This document shows positions 54,884 to 63,340 of a DNA stretch of 64,000 nucleotides, piece by piece. Each line of letters opens with the position of its first letter. The stretch's first letter is position 1. The stretch is taken from contig NZ_QMIE01000002.1 of the NCBI RefSeq assembly GCF_007625075.1, positions 373,873-437,872 on the forward strand. Direction: 5' to 3'. The translations under genes and the position numbers were made by a program. This DNA comes from Oceanidesulfovibrio indonesiensis. GTDB lineage: Bacteria; Desulfobacterota; Desulfovibrionia; Desulfovibrionales; Desulfovibrionaceae. The notes under the pieces were generated by a model. That model saw only the letters and a list, made by a program, of their open reading frames with translations. It had not been told where the DNA came from and ran no database searches.

Positions 54884-55259
54884 GCACAAGGCTCCGAGTG
54901 TGATGCACAAAGGGGTGAGTATGCAGCCGAGTATACAGAACGCATGCGAAAAGCCAAGAATGGAAAGGAAAAAACCCTGTAGACGATAGGCAATCCTCCC
55001 GTCAGCACGGATTCCCGTCTGCGCGGATGACAAAGCATGCGTATGGAGGTAAGCAGGCTCGTCGGCGTGGTGGTTGCGCAACGGCGAATGGCCGCCAGAG
55101 CGGCTGCGACATTGCCTGGAGCGAAATCAGACGCCAAGACAGTAGTATGCTTCTTGCATCGAACCGGCTTCGAAGGCGACGGCCGGCAGTTTTGTCCGGT
55201 TTCCGCAGGGCTCAAAGCTGTTGTAGTTTTCTCGGATTCAAATCAAGGTCGAAACGCAT
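54884..55259. other. Divergent intergenic region, Kef / NeuB
   Basis: 376 bp without a convincing gene. It contains a GTCTGCGCGGATGAC-type patch near 55010 that looks like a decayed dispersed palindrome, and otherwise nothing recognisable. Promoters of both flanking genes should be here. Confidence 0.4.
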
Positions 55260-56330
55260 ATGGATCGTTCACTCATGCTCGACGGCTTTGTCGTCAATGA
55301 CAACGCGCCGTGTTACCTGGTCGCCGAGATCGGGTTGAACCACCAGGGCAGCCGCGACACCGCCCTGAAGCTCATGGATGCGGCCAAGGCGAGCGGCGCG
55401 CACGCCGTGAAGTTCCAGAAACGCGACCCGCGGAAGTTGCTCACCCGTGAGTTTTACGATGCGCCCTATCCTGGCGAGCACAGTCTGGGCGCCACCTACG
55501 GCGAACATCGCGAGGCGCTGGAGCTTTCCGCGGAAGATTATGAAGCGCTGATCGAACACGGCAGGGAGCTGGGCATCACCGTGTTCGCCACGCCATTCGA
55601 CGAACCGAGCGCCGATCTGCTGAATGAGCTGGGCATGCCCTTTTTCAAGATCGCCTCGGCCGATCTGAGAAACCGGCCTCTGCAGAAGCGCATCGCCTCC
55701 TTCGGAAAGCCGGTCATCCTCTCCACGGGCGGCGGCTCCATGGACGACGTGCGCCGCGCATACGGCGCCCTCGCCGCCGGCCACGTGCCCGTGGCCATTC
55801 TGCAATGCACCGCGTGCTATCCGGTGCGCGACCTTACCTCCATGAACCTCCGCGTTATCGAATCCTACCGCCGGGTGTTCCCGTGCGTTGTCGGGCTCTC
55901 GGACCACGAATGCGGAGTGGCGCTGCCCCTGGTTGCCTACGGCCTTGGCGCACGGATCGTGGAGAAGCATTTTACCCTGGACCGCACCATGCGCGGACCG
56001 GACCACAAGGCATCCATCGAGCCGGCCGAGTTTGCCGCACTGGCCCGTTCCCTGCGCGACGCGCACGAAGCCCTGGGCAGCGGCATCAAGCTGCCGCAGC
56101 AATGCGAGGAGCCGGCTATGGAAAAGCTCTCCAAGAAGATCGTGGCGGCGCGGGATCTGCCTGCCGGCCACGTCATCGGCCTGGATGACCTGGCCTACAA
56201 GTCTCCCGGCAACGGCGGCCTGCCGCCTGTGCATGCGGACGCCGTGCTCGGCCGGGCGCTCACCCGCACGCTGGTCATGGATGACGCCGTGACGTTCGAC
56301 ATGCTGGCCCCACCCAGCGAGGAAGCATGA
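55260..56330 (+). CDS. NeuB-family sialic acid-type synthase with SAF domain
   Basis: A 356-residue protein. The TIM-barrel (1-270) has CYLVAEIGLNHQGSRDTALK, FATPFDEPSADLLNELGM and the metal-site GLSDHE and VEKHFTLDR. The C-terminal SAF (antifreeze-like) domain (about 290-350) has LSKKIVAARDLPAGHVIGLD. This is the fold of N-acetylneuraminate or pseudaminic/legionaminic acid synthases, which condense a sugar with phosphoenolpyruvate. The catalytic blocks are intact. No other nonulosonate genes are near; instead the gene overlaps cbiQ (ATGA). The sugar product is unknown. Confidence 0.9.
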   Translation: MDRSLMLDGFVVNDNAPCYLVAEIGLNHQGSRDTALKLMDAAKASGAHAVKFQKRDPRKLLTREFYDAPYPGEHSLGATYGEHREALELSAEDYEALIEHGRELGITVFATPFDEPSADLLNELGMPFFKIASADLRNRPLQKRIASFGKPVILSTGGGSMDDVRRAYGALAAGHVPVAILQCTACYPVRDLTSMNLRVIESYRRVFPCVVGLSDHECGVALPLVAYGLGARIVEKHFTLDRTMRGPDHKASIEPAEFAALARSLRDAHEALGSGIKLPQQCEEPAMEKLSKKIVAARDLPAGHVIGLDDLAYKSPGNGGLPPVHADAVLGRALTRTLVMDDAVTFDMLAPPSEEA

Positions 56331-57079
56331 TTCGGGAGCGATTCGCCCTGGGCGACTCATTCCTGCATCGGCTTGATCCTCGCGCCGGGCTCGTTTCTGC
56401 CGTGTCGTTGTCCGTGGTGCTCGCGCTCGTGCAGGGATTTCCTGCCGCCGGGGCAGGGCTCGTTCTGGGATGCGGCCTTGTGCTCGCGGCGAGGCTCGAC
56501 ATCGGAGAAGTGCTGCGCCGCCTGCTCGTGGTCAACTCGTTCATCGCTTTCATCTGGCTGCTCGTGCCGCTCACGTACGGCGGGGAGCCGTTGTTTTCTT
56601 TCGGATTTCTCCACATCAGCCGGGAGGGAGTCCGTCTGGCGGCCCTCATCACGCTGAAATCAAACGGCATAGTGCTTGTGCTCATGTCCCTTGTCGCCAC
56701 CTCCACCCTTGTGGACATGGGCCGCGCCATGGAAAGCCTGGGCGTGCCGTCCCGGCTGTGCCGGCTGCTGCTCTACACGGTGCGCTACCTCACGGTCATA
56801 GAGGACGAGTACCGCCGTCTGGCCAGGGCGGCGGGTCTGCGCGGCTTTGCGCCCCGGCTCAACCTGCATACCTGCCGGACCTACGGCCACATGATAGCCA
56901 TGACCATGGTGCGCAGCTACAACCGCGCCCGCCGGGTGCAGCAGGCCATGCAGCTGCGCGGATTCACGGGGCGTTTCGTGAGCATGCACGTCTTTTCGGC
57001 CGGATATGGGGACGTCTGCTTCGCCGCAGGTTCCGTCATCGCGGCGGCCGGCCTTGCAGTCATCGAGTTCGCCAGCTAA
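56327..57079 (+). CDS. cbiQ: CbiQ-type energy-coupling transmembrane protein (cobalt/nickel)
   Basis: A 250-residue T-component. The start overlaps the NeuB stop by 4 bp. About five membrane segments; the AAR-type coupling motifs are RAAGLRGFAPR (about 165-175) and RARRVQQAMQLRGFTG (about 200-216), used to grip the ATPase. The sequence resembles cobalt or nickel CbiQ/NikQ rather than vitamin transporters. The ATPase gene follows 9 bp later. No substrate-specific CbiM/NikM or CbiN gene is in the window. Confidence 0.88.
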   Translation: MIRERFALGDSFLHRLDPRAGLVSAVSLSVVLALVQGFPAAGAGLVLGCGLVLAARLDIGEVLRRLLVVNSFIAFIWLLVPLTYGGEPLFSFGFLHISREGVRLAALITLKSNGIVLVLMSLVATSTLVDMGRAMESLGVPSRLCRLLLYTVRYLTVIEDEYRRLARAAGLRGFAPRLNLHTCRTYGHMIAMTMVRSYNRARRVQQAMQLRGFTGRFVSMHVFSAGYGDVCFAAGSVIAAAGLAVIEFAS

Positions 57080-57088
57080 GAGGACGCC

Positions 57089-57817
57089 ATGCCGGAGCCG
57101 CTGTTCGAGATACGCAACGCGACCTTCACCTACCCCGGAGCAGCCGCTCCCGTGCTCAGGGATTGCGACTTCCGTTTCAGTGGCGAGCGTCTGGGCGTGG
57201 TGGGGGACAATGGCAGCGGCAAAACCACGCTGTTCCTCATGGTCATGGGGCTTGTAGCGCCACAGTCTGGAGGAGTGTATTTTCGTGGCGAGCCTGTGCT
57301 CGATCACGACGGGTTCACCAGGCTGCGCCGCGCCGTGGGCTATTGTTTCCAGAATCCGGACGACCAGCTGTTCTCGCCCACTGTGCTGGAGGACGTGGCT
57401 TTCGGGCCCCTGAACCAGGGCAAATCCGCAGCCGAGGCGCGATTCATCGCCCTGGAGACCCTGGCCCGCGTGGGGCTGGCAGGTTACGAGGAACGCATCA
57501 CCTACACCTTGTCCGGCGGAGAGAAGCGCCTTGCCTCTCTGGCCACAGTGCTTTCCATGAAGCCCGAGGGCCTTCTGCTGGACGAACCCACCAACGACCT
57601 GGACCCTGCCACGCGCGACAGGCTCGTCGAGGTTCTGCGCTCCCTGGACATCCCTTTCGCAATCATCTCGCACGACTGGGATTTCCTCGACAGGACCGTG
57701 GACGCACTCCTGCACATGGAGCAGGGCCGGCTCACTCCGCTGGCGAAATCCGCCCTGCACACCCACACCCACGTGCACACCGGGGGCGATGCGCCGCACG
57801 AGCACTGCGACGGCTGA
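57089..57817 (+). CDS. cbiO: CbiO-type energy-coupling ATPase with His-rich tail
   Basis: A 242-residue ATPase: Walker A GDNGSGKT, Q-loop CFQNPDDQLFSPTV (a cobalt/nickel ECF hallmark), signature LSGGEKR and Walker B LLLDEPTNDLD. The C-terminal 25 residues are His-rich (LHTHTHVHTGGDAPHEHCDG), with eight His or Cys ligands, a candidate nickel- or cobalt-binding tail. It lies directly after cbiQ. The tail supports a metal rather than vitamin substrate. Confidence 0.92.
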   Translation: MPEPLFEIRNATFTYPGAAAPVLRDCDFRFSGERLGVVGDNGSGKTTLFLMVMGLVAPQSGGVYFRGEPVLDHDGFTRLRRAVGYCFQNPDDQLFSPTVLEDVAFGPLNQGKSAAEARFIALETLARVGLAGYEERITYTLSGGEKRLASLATVLSMKPEGLLLDEPTNDLDPATRDRLVEVLRSLDIPFAIISHDWDFLDRTVDALLHMEQGRLTPLAKSALHTHTHVHTGGDAPHEHCDG

Positions 57818-57980
57818 CTGCGCCTTGCCGGACCGCTTTGAGGCGAAGAAACCCACAGCGGTGGACAATCAACGCGCCTCACCTTCCGCCGTATTATGTT
57901 ACGCGGAGCACAATGCTGTTTACCACGTGTTCGCGCGGCATTCGGACTGTGACACACCGCCGGGAGCGCCGTTGGACCAG

Positions 57981-58011
57981 GGGAGCGAAAATACGAGAAT
58001 TTTCTGCTCCC
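57981..58011. repeat. 31-nt palindrome, third copy
   Basis: GGGAGC-GAAAAT-ACGAGA-ATTTTC-T-GCTCCC: 6-bp GC arms, 6-bp A/T arms, and a bulged T. It has the same layout and length as the two palindromes at 28739-28769 and 28820-28850. It lies between convergent genes (cbiO and arsR-type), so it may also serve as a bidirectional terminator. Confidence 0.7.
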
Positions 58012-58025
58012 GATGAGGGCTTTCG

Positions 58026-58373
58026 CTATCGTGAGGAGAGGTGGTCTTCGAGCTCGACCGAATCGAGGCAGTTGAAGAAATCGAGGGCGCATGGAATGCG
58101 CAGCGAGTAGAAGACCTGCAGACCGCGGCGTTCATCCTGGACCAGCCCGGAACGCTTGAGGATGCTGAGGTGTTTGGACACGGTGGAGATGTCGACCCCC
58201 ACCATCTCGGTCAGGTCGCGAACGTTCTGCTCGCCGTGGGAAAGCACGTCGACGAGGAACAGCCGCGTGGGATGCGCCAGGGACTTGAGGACTTTCGCCT
58301 TGGATTCGTACTCCCTGGAAAGCCGCAAGGACGAGACCTTTGTCTGAACGGGGGGGATGGCACGTTGCGACAT
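58026..58373 (-). CDS. ArsR-type winged-helix regulator
   Basis: About 115 residues from the ATG at 58373 (MSQRAIPPVQTKVSSL); a start six codons earlier is possible and neither has a clear ribosome-binding site. The HTH block is LAHPTRLFLVDVLSHGEQNV then GVDISTVSKHLSILKRSGLVQ, with a wing RRGLQVFYSLRIP. Metal-sensing Cys of the ArsR type (CxC in the recognition helix) is absent; Cys94-98 region CALDFFNC is near the C-terminus. It follows the mutM gene by 32 bp on the same strand. Confidence 0.85.
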   Translation of the reverse strand: MSQRAIPPVQTKVSSLRLSREYESKAKVLKSLAHPTRLFLVDVLSHGEQNVRDLTEMVGVDISTVSKHLSILKRSGLVQDERRGLQVFYSLRIPCALDFFNCLDSVELEDHLSSR

Positions 58374-58405
58374 CGGAAAGTGATATTGCATGCACTTGCG
58401 CGCGG

Positions 58406-59194
58406 TCAAGAGAATTCGGACTGGCACGATGGGCATACGTATGTGCCGCGGCCGTTCACTGTGATCCGGCGGATGGTCCCTGAACAAGAGGGACACGCGG
58501 CGCCGTCCTCGCGGCGGGGCGTGAGCCAGGAGTCCGGAAAGCTGGAAGGATCGGCCTGGCGATCAGCCGCTTCCCGCAGCACGTGTTGCATGGTCGTGTG
58601 CAGTTTCCGAAGCGCGTCCGTGCCCAGGGCCTTCACTGCGGACTTTGGATGCAGGCCCGCCTGGAACAGGATTTCGTCGGCGTACACGTTGCCCACTCCT
58701 GCCACGACGGCCTGGTTGGTCAGGGCGGATTTCAGCATGCCGCGCCTGTTCTGCATGAGTTCCACGAAGCGGTCCCTGGATATGCGCAGGGCGTCTTCCC
58801 CGAGCCCTTCCTTCTCGATGTAGCCTGCCACGTCGTCCGTCACGTCCACGAATCCAAGCCTGCGGGGCGCAACGTATGCGAGATGGTAGCCGTTCTCCAA
58901 TTCGAAATCGGCGTGGGTGTGATCTTCGTCCTCGGGCTGGCATTCGTAATAGTCGAAATGCCCGGTCATCCCGAAATGGAAGACCAGCCATTTGCGGCCG
59001 GTCTTGACGAAAAGATGTTTGCCGTGGGCCTGCGCCTCTTCCATGGAGTGGCCGGTAGCGGCGCGGGCAACGGCCTGGAGAGACGTCCCCTTGCGGAGGA
59101 CCGCCTCGTCCACACTGGTGTGGACAATCTTCTTGTGGAGCGCGGTGGACTGCAGATAGCCCATGAACGCGCGGACATCCGGCAATTCAGGCAT
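58406..59194 (-). CDS. mutM: Formamidopyrimidine-DNA glycosylase family protein
   Basis: A 262-residue DNA repair enzyme. The ATG at 59194 has AAGGAG upstream and gives MPELPDVRAFMGYLQ: Pro2 and Glu3 are the catalytic pair. GKHLFV carries the beta-Lys, GVGNVYADEILFQAGLHP is the helix-two-turn-helix, and CPSC...CPSC (about 240-262) is the zinc finger. The typical family motif PELPEV is PELPDV here. It removes oxidised purines such as 8-oxoguanine. It heads an operon with the ArsR-type gene. Confidence 0.92.
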   Translation of the reverse strand: MPELPDVRAFMGYLQSTALHKKIVHTSVDEAVLRKGTSLQAVARAATGHSMEEAQAHGKHLFVKTGRKWLVFHFGMTGHFDYYECQPEDEDHTHADFELENGYHLAYVAPRRLGFVDVTDDVAGYIEKEGLGEDALRISRDRFVELMQNRRGMLKSALTNQAVVAGVGNVYADEILFQAGLHPKSAVKALGTDALRKLHTTMQHVLREAADRQADPSSFPDSWLTPRREDGAACPSCSGTIRRITVNGRGTYVCPSCQSEFS

Positions 59195-59326
59195 GGGATG
59201 GCTCCTTGGAATCAGAACGCCCAGGATACCCCGGCCTTGCCGATGTGGGGAGGGGAGTTCTCGGGGGAGGTGGTGCACTTGCCGGCTGAAAAGAACAGTC
59301 TGCAACAATGACTCTCCCCCCGCCAG

Positions 59327-60088
59327 TCATGGTCTGGAAAACCCGTATTCTTCCAGGATAGCCATGCCTTCATCCGAACCGAGGAAGTCGATGAATCGTG
59401 CCGCCAGCTCTTTGTTGCCGGATTCCTTCATGATCGCGATAGGGTAGGTGACGGGATTCTTGAGGGGCATCTCCTCGATGATCGCCACTTCCTCGCCGCC
59501 CTGCATGGCGTCCGTTCTGTACACGAATCCGGCGTCCACCTCGCCGCGGCGCAGATAGTCCAGCACGGCGCGCACATTCTCGGCATAGATGTACTTGAAC
59601 GCGAGGGTGTCCCAGTAGCCGAGCATGACGAGGGATTCCCTGGCGTATTGGCCGGCCGGCACTGTTTCCGGCGTGCCCATGGCGATTCTCTCCACGTGGT
59701 CCTCAAGCAGGTCGGCGGCTTTGGCTATCCCTGCCGAGTTTTCAGCCGGGGTGGTAAGCACCAGGGTGTTGCGGGCAAAGTCCGTGCGGGTTTCGGGCTC
59801 TACGAGGCCTGCCTCCTCGGCCCTGTCCATCCATTTCGGGTTGGCGGCTGCGAAGACATCCACAGGCGCGCCTTGCTCGATCTGCCTGAAGAGCGCGCCG
59901 GACGAGCCGTAGTTGATCACTATCGTTACGCCCTCGTGTTTCGATTCGAACGCGGCTTTGGCTGCGTCGAACGCGTCCGTGAGGCTGGCCGCGGCCGAGA
60001 CCGTGAGCTCCTGGGCGAAAGCCGGCAGGGCGAGCAGCAGCGTGAGCATGAAAGCTCCGCAGAGCATGGGGATGGGACGTGTGCGCAT
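59327..60088 (-). CDS. modA: Molybdate ABC transporter substrate-binding protein
   Basis: A 253-residue periplasmic protein with a signal peptide (MRTRPIPMLCGAFMLTLLLA, cleavage after AFA). Mature start ELTVSAAASLTDAFDAAKAA is the ModA hallmark. Further blocks: NYGSSGALFRQIEQGAPVDVFAA and TVPAGQYARESL. It binds molybdate or tungstate. It is 21 bp after modB. Confidence 0.93.
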   Translation of the reverse strand: MRTRPIPMLCGAFMLTLLLALPAFAQELTVSAAASLTDAFDAAKAAFESKHEGVTIVINYGSSGALFRQIEQGAPVDVFAAANPKWMDRAEEAGLVEPETRTDFARNTLVLTTPAENSAGIAKAADLLEDHVERIAMGTPETVPAGQYARESLVMLGYWDTLAFKYIYAENVRAVLDYLRRGEVDAGFVYRTDAMQGGEEVAIIEEMPLKNPVTYPIAIMKESGNKELAARFIDFLGSDEGMAILEEYGFSRP

Positions 60089-60109
60089 GGGGAGTCTCCT
60101 GAGAACGTA

Positions 60110-60784
60110 TCATGTGGGTTTCACGAGTTTGCTCGTAATGAAAAGGATGGCGACGCAGACAATGGATATGGCGAGCACCAGCGTGTTGGCCAGGTCGTCC
60201 CGGCCGGCCTGCACCGCGCTGTACACAGCCAGAGACATGGTCTGCGTCTTGCCGGGCAGGTTGCCGGCTACCATGAGCGTTGCGCCGAACTCGCCCATGG
60301 CGCGGGCGAAAGCGAGCATGGCGCCGGCCACGATGCCGCGCAGAGCCAGCGGCAGGGAGACGCGCAGAAACACCGAAATCTCGGAGCATCCCAGAGTGCG
60401 CGCCGCGTTCTCCAGATTGCCGGACACTCCTTCAAGCGCGGCCCGCGCCGATTTGAAAACCAGCGGAAACGAGACCACGGCGGCCGCGATGACGGCGCCT
60501 TTCAATGTGAACATGAGCTGGATTCCGAACTGCTCCTGGAGGAATTGTCCGATAACCCCGCGGCGGCCGATCAGTACAAGCAGGTAGTAGCCCAGCACCG
60601 TGGGCGGCAGCACCAGCGGCAGCGTGAGCACAGCGTCGAGAATATTGCGGCCCGGGAATTCGTAGCGTTTGAGAATGTATGCAGCGGCGATGCCCGCAAC
60701 GAGGGAGATGAGCGTCGCGACGGACGCGACCTGCAAGGTGAGCCGCAGTGGCGAGAGGAAGGTGGTGTCGAGGAGTATGCTCAT
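60110..60784 (-). CDS. modB: Molybdate ABC transporter permease
   Basis: A 224-residue permease with five membrane segments and the EAA loop ENAARTLGCSEISVFLRVSLP, then GEFGATLMVAGNLPGKTQTM, diagnostic of ModB. It is co-transcribed with modA downstream. The ATPase modC is not adjacent; the next gene after modA is mutM. An ATPase must be supplied from elsewhere. Confidence 0.93.
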   Translation of the reverse strand: MSILLDTTFLSPLRLTLQVASVATLISLVAGIAAAYILKRYEFPGRNILDAVLTLPLVLPPTVLGYYLLVLIGRRGVIGQFLQEQFGIQLMFTLKGAVIAAAVVSFPLVFKSARAALEGVSGNLENAARTLGCSEISVFLRVSLPLALRGIVAGAMLAFARAMGEFGATLMVAGNLPGKTQTMSLAVYSAVQAGRDDLANTLVLAISIVCVAILFITSKLVKPT

Positions 60785-60934
60785 GAATGTTCCCGTGTGC
60801 CGGTAGAGAGCAGGGAACGTGCCACGATCAAAAGATGATATATAAAGGCTGTTTGCGCAGCGCTTATAAAAATCTCCCCGCGTGGATGTTGCAAAAATGT
60901 AGCACGGTGAGCGGAAATTGTGATGCCGCTTTGT
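60785..60934 (-). promoter_or_regulatory. Region upstream of modBA with weak dyad
   Basis: TATAAAGGC near 60842-60850 and GCGCTTATA near 60860-60868 form an imperfect inverted pair, of the A/T-rich type bound by ModE-like regulators. The match to a known ModE box is poor. Confidence 0.25.
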
Positions 60935-61927
60935 TCACTCGCGCGTCCAGTCCGTTTTGTGCCAGTTCCAGGCAGTGCGGACGATGTACTCCAGGTCGGA
61001 GCGCGAGGGCTGCCAGCCGAGCTCGCTGACAGCGCGCGAGGCGTCGCCGCAGAGCTGGGCCGGGTCGCCGCTGCGGCGGTATCCCTGGATGACGGGTATT
61101 TCACGGCCGGTGACGCGTCGCGCCGTCTCGATGACTTCCCTGACCGAGTGGCCCTGGCCGAATCCAAGATTGTAGACACAGCTCCCCCCGCCCTGGAGCA
61201 GCTTTTCGAGCGCGAGGATATGGGCGTCCGCCAGGTCCAGCACATGGATGTAGTCGCGTATGCAGGTGCCGTCCGGGGTGTCGTAGTCGTTGCCGAATAT
61301 GGTGATGGCCTCGCGCCTGCCGGCCGCCGCGGCCAGCACCAGAGGGATGAGGTGCGATTCGGGATCGTGCCGTTCGCCGCACTCGGCGTCCGGGTCGGCG
61401 CCGGCCGCGTTGAAGTAACGCAGGGAGACATAACGCATGTCGTAGGCTGCGTCATAATCCGCCAGCACGTTCTCCACCATGAGCTTGGCGCGGCCGTATG
61501 GCGAAATGGGCGCCTGGGGGTGGTCCTCCGGAATGGGGATGGTGGTGGGAATGCCGTACGTGGCGCAGGTGGATGAGAAGATGAAGCGCCGCACGCCGGC
61601 CTCGTGCATGGCCTGAAGCAGGGTGAGGGTTCCGGCCACGTTGTTTTGGTAGTATTTTTGCGGATCTGTTACGGATTCGCCCACCAGGGAGAACGCCGCG
61701 AAGTGCATGACGGCGTCTATCCTGTGCGTCCGGAAGATGAGCCGGAGCTGGTCGGCGAAGTTCATGTCCGCCAGGAGGAACTCGCCCCATCTGACGAGGT
61801 CGCGGTGGCCTGTGGCCAGGTTGTCCAGCACCAGGGTGCGGTAGCCGCGCCGGGTGAGCTCCTTGTTCACGTGGCTGCCGATGTAGCCGGCGCCGCCGAC
61901 GATGAGGATGGTGGGCTGAGGGGGCAT
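60935..61927 (-). CDS. galE: UDP-glucose 4-epimerase
   Basis: A 330-residue NAD-dependent epimerase from ATG 61927 (MPPQPTILIVGGAGYIGSHV). NAD site GGAGYIGS, catalytic YGRAK in PYGRAKLMVENVL, Ser/Thr in SSTCATYGIP, and FNAAGADPD for the sugar pocket. It interconverts UDP-glucose and UDP-galactose and could supply UDP-galactose for the EPS. The gene lies between modB and the Fur-family gene, all minus strand. Confidence 0.93.
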   Translation of the reverse strand: MPPQPTILIVGGAGYIGSHVNKELTRRGYRTLVLDNLATGHRDLVRWGEFLLADMNFADQLRLIFRTHRIDAVMHFAAFSLVGESVTDPQKYYQNNVAGTLTLLQAMHEAGVRRFIFSSTCATYGIPTTIPIPEDHPQAPISPYGRAKLMVENVLADYDAAYDMRYVSLRYFNAAGADPDAECGERHDPESHLIPLVLAAAAGRREAITIFGNDYDTPDGTCIRDYIHVLDLADAHILALEKLLQGGGSCVYNLGFGQGHSVREVIETARRVTGREIPVIQGYRRSGDPAQLCGDASRAVSELGWQPSRSDLEYIVRTAWNWHKTDWTRE

Positions 61928-62027
61928 GGTGCGTTTCTCGTGGGGACGGGTGGAGATTGCGATGGGCGTCAGCCGGCCGGAGTCCCATAGCACGTTCCGG
62001 CGATTGTGGGCAATGGTGTGGCGTGGG

Positions 62028-62495
62028 TCAGTTCGCCTCCCGGACCTGGGGAGCGGTCTCCCGTGCGCACTCCTCGCACAAGCCGTCCAGGCGGATGTCC
62101 GACGACATCACCACCAGGCCGCGCTCGCCGGCCAGACGTTCCAGCAGGGCCGGGGCTTCGGAGCAGTCCAGACACTCCATCCTGCGGCAGCGCGTGCAGT
62201 AAAAATGGCAATGGTGGGGCTTGCCGCCGCCGGGCAGACAGTAGCGGAACGCGCGATCCGGCGGCGCCGGGGAGGAAAGCCGGCGCACCAGCCCGTGCTC
62301 CACGAGCAGATCCAGAATGCGGTAGAGCGAGACCTTGTTGATGGATTGCTCCCGGCGCACGCGTTCCAGGATGTCCAGAGCGGCCAGGGGCCTGTCCGCC
62401 TCTGCCAGGAGCCGGACCACGAGGTGGCGCAGAGGAGTGTCCTCGATGCCGGCGTCCGCGAGCAGGTCGTGGGGCGTGTGATCGCGAGTGTTCAT
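62028..62495 (-). CDS. Fur-family regulator (Zur-like by context)
   Basis: A 155-residue metalloregulator starting MNTRDHTPHDLLADAG. The HTH region is RREQSINKVSLYRILDLLVEHGLVRRL; the metal/dimer part has PHHCHFYCTRCRRMECLDC and LCEECARE, giving two CxxC pairs for a structural zinc. Its start overlaps the stop of znuB (ATGA). With znuB and znuC upstream it is probably the zinc uptake repressor. Confidence 0.9.
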   Translation of the reverse strand: MNTRDHTPHDLLADAGIEDTPLRHLVVRLLAEADRPLAALDILERVRREQSINKVSLYRILDLLVEHGLVRRLSSPAPPDRAFRYCLPGGGKPHHCHFYCTRCRRMECLDCSEAPALLERLAGERGLVVMSSDIRLDGLCEECARETAPQVREAN

Positions 62496-63337
62496 GAATC
62501 CTCCGGAGAGGCGGCGGTGCGATAGCGTGTTCTGCCGCGCAGGAACCGGCCGAGCAGCCGCTGCGCGAGGAACACCACGGTGGCCACGGCGATGATGGTG
62601 GCGCCGGACGTGGTGTCCCAATAGTAGGACAAGGCCAGACCGGCCATGCAGAACGCGAGGGCGTAGAGCACGGCGCGCAGCATCATGGCGGCCAGGCTGT
62701 GGGATCTGGTTTCGGCTAGGTGCGGCGGAATGGTGAGCAGGGCGATGACCAGGATGAGGCCGACCACGCGGATGATCATGACCACGCTGAGCGCGACAAG
62801 GCCGATGAGCAGGTAGTGGATGAAGGCGACCCGCACGCCGGCCGTACGCGCGAACTCGCGATCGAAGGAGAAGGCGATGAAGTCCTTGTACCAGTAGAAG
62901 ACCGCGGCGAGGATCACTCCATCCACACCGGCCATGAGCCAGAGTTCCTGCGTGGGCACGGCCAGGATGGAACCGAACAGGAAGCTCATGAGGTCCACGT
63001 TGTAGCCGGGCGAGAGGTCCACCAGCAGGATGCCGAGCGCCATGCCGGCGGCCCAGAGCACGCCTACGAGTGTGTCTGTCCGTTCGCCGCGTTCGTAAGT
63101 GAGCGCTCCCATGCCCAATGCGGCGGCCAGGGTGAAGCCTACCGTGGTGGGAATCACCGGAACGCCCAGCCAGAAGGCGATGCCGACCCCGCCGTAGGCG
63201 GCATGGGCCACGCCGCCTGCCAGGAAGACGATGCGGTTGACCACGACCAGAGTGCCGATGACGCCGCAGGCGATGCTGGCCAGCACACCTGCGGCCAGTG
63301 CGTTCTGCATGAACTGGTGAGTGAGGACGTCGAGCAT
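62492..63337 (-). CDS. znuB: Zinc ABC transporter permease
   Basis: A 281-residue ABC-3 permease with about eight membrane segments: MLDVLTHQFMQNALAAGVLA, ACGVIGTLVVVNRIVFLAGG, AGVRVAFIHYLLIGLVALSV. It ends in an RTRYRTAASPEDS tail. It overlaps the Fur-family gene by 4 bp and follows znuC by 3 bp. Zinc is the likely ion; manganese or iron are alternatives. Confidence 0.92.
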   Translation of the reverse strand: MLDVLTHQFMQNALAAGVLASIACGVIGTLVVVNRIVFLAGGVAHAAYGGVGIAFWLGVPVIPTTVGFTLAAALGMGALTYERGERTDTLVGVLWAAGMALGILLVDLSPGYNVDLMSFLFGSILAVPTQELWLMAGVDGVILAAVFYWYKDFIAFSFDREFARTAGVRVAFIHYLLIGLVALSVVMIIRVVGLILVIALLTIPPHLAETRSHSLAAMMLRAVLYALAFCMAGLALSYYWDTTSGATIIAVATVVFLAQRLLGRFLRGRTRYRTAASPEDS

Positions 63338-63340
63338 GGT

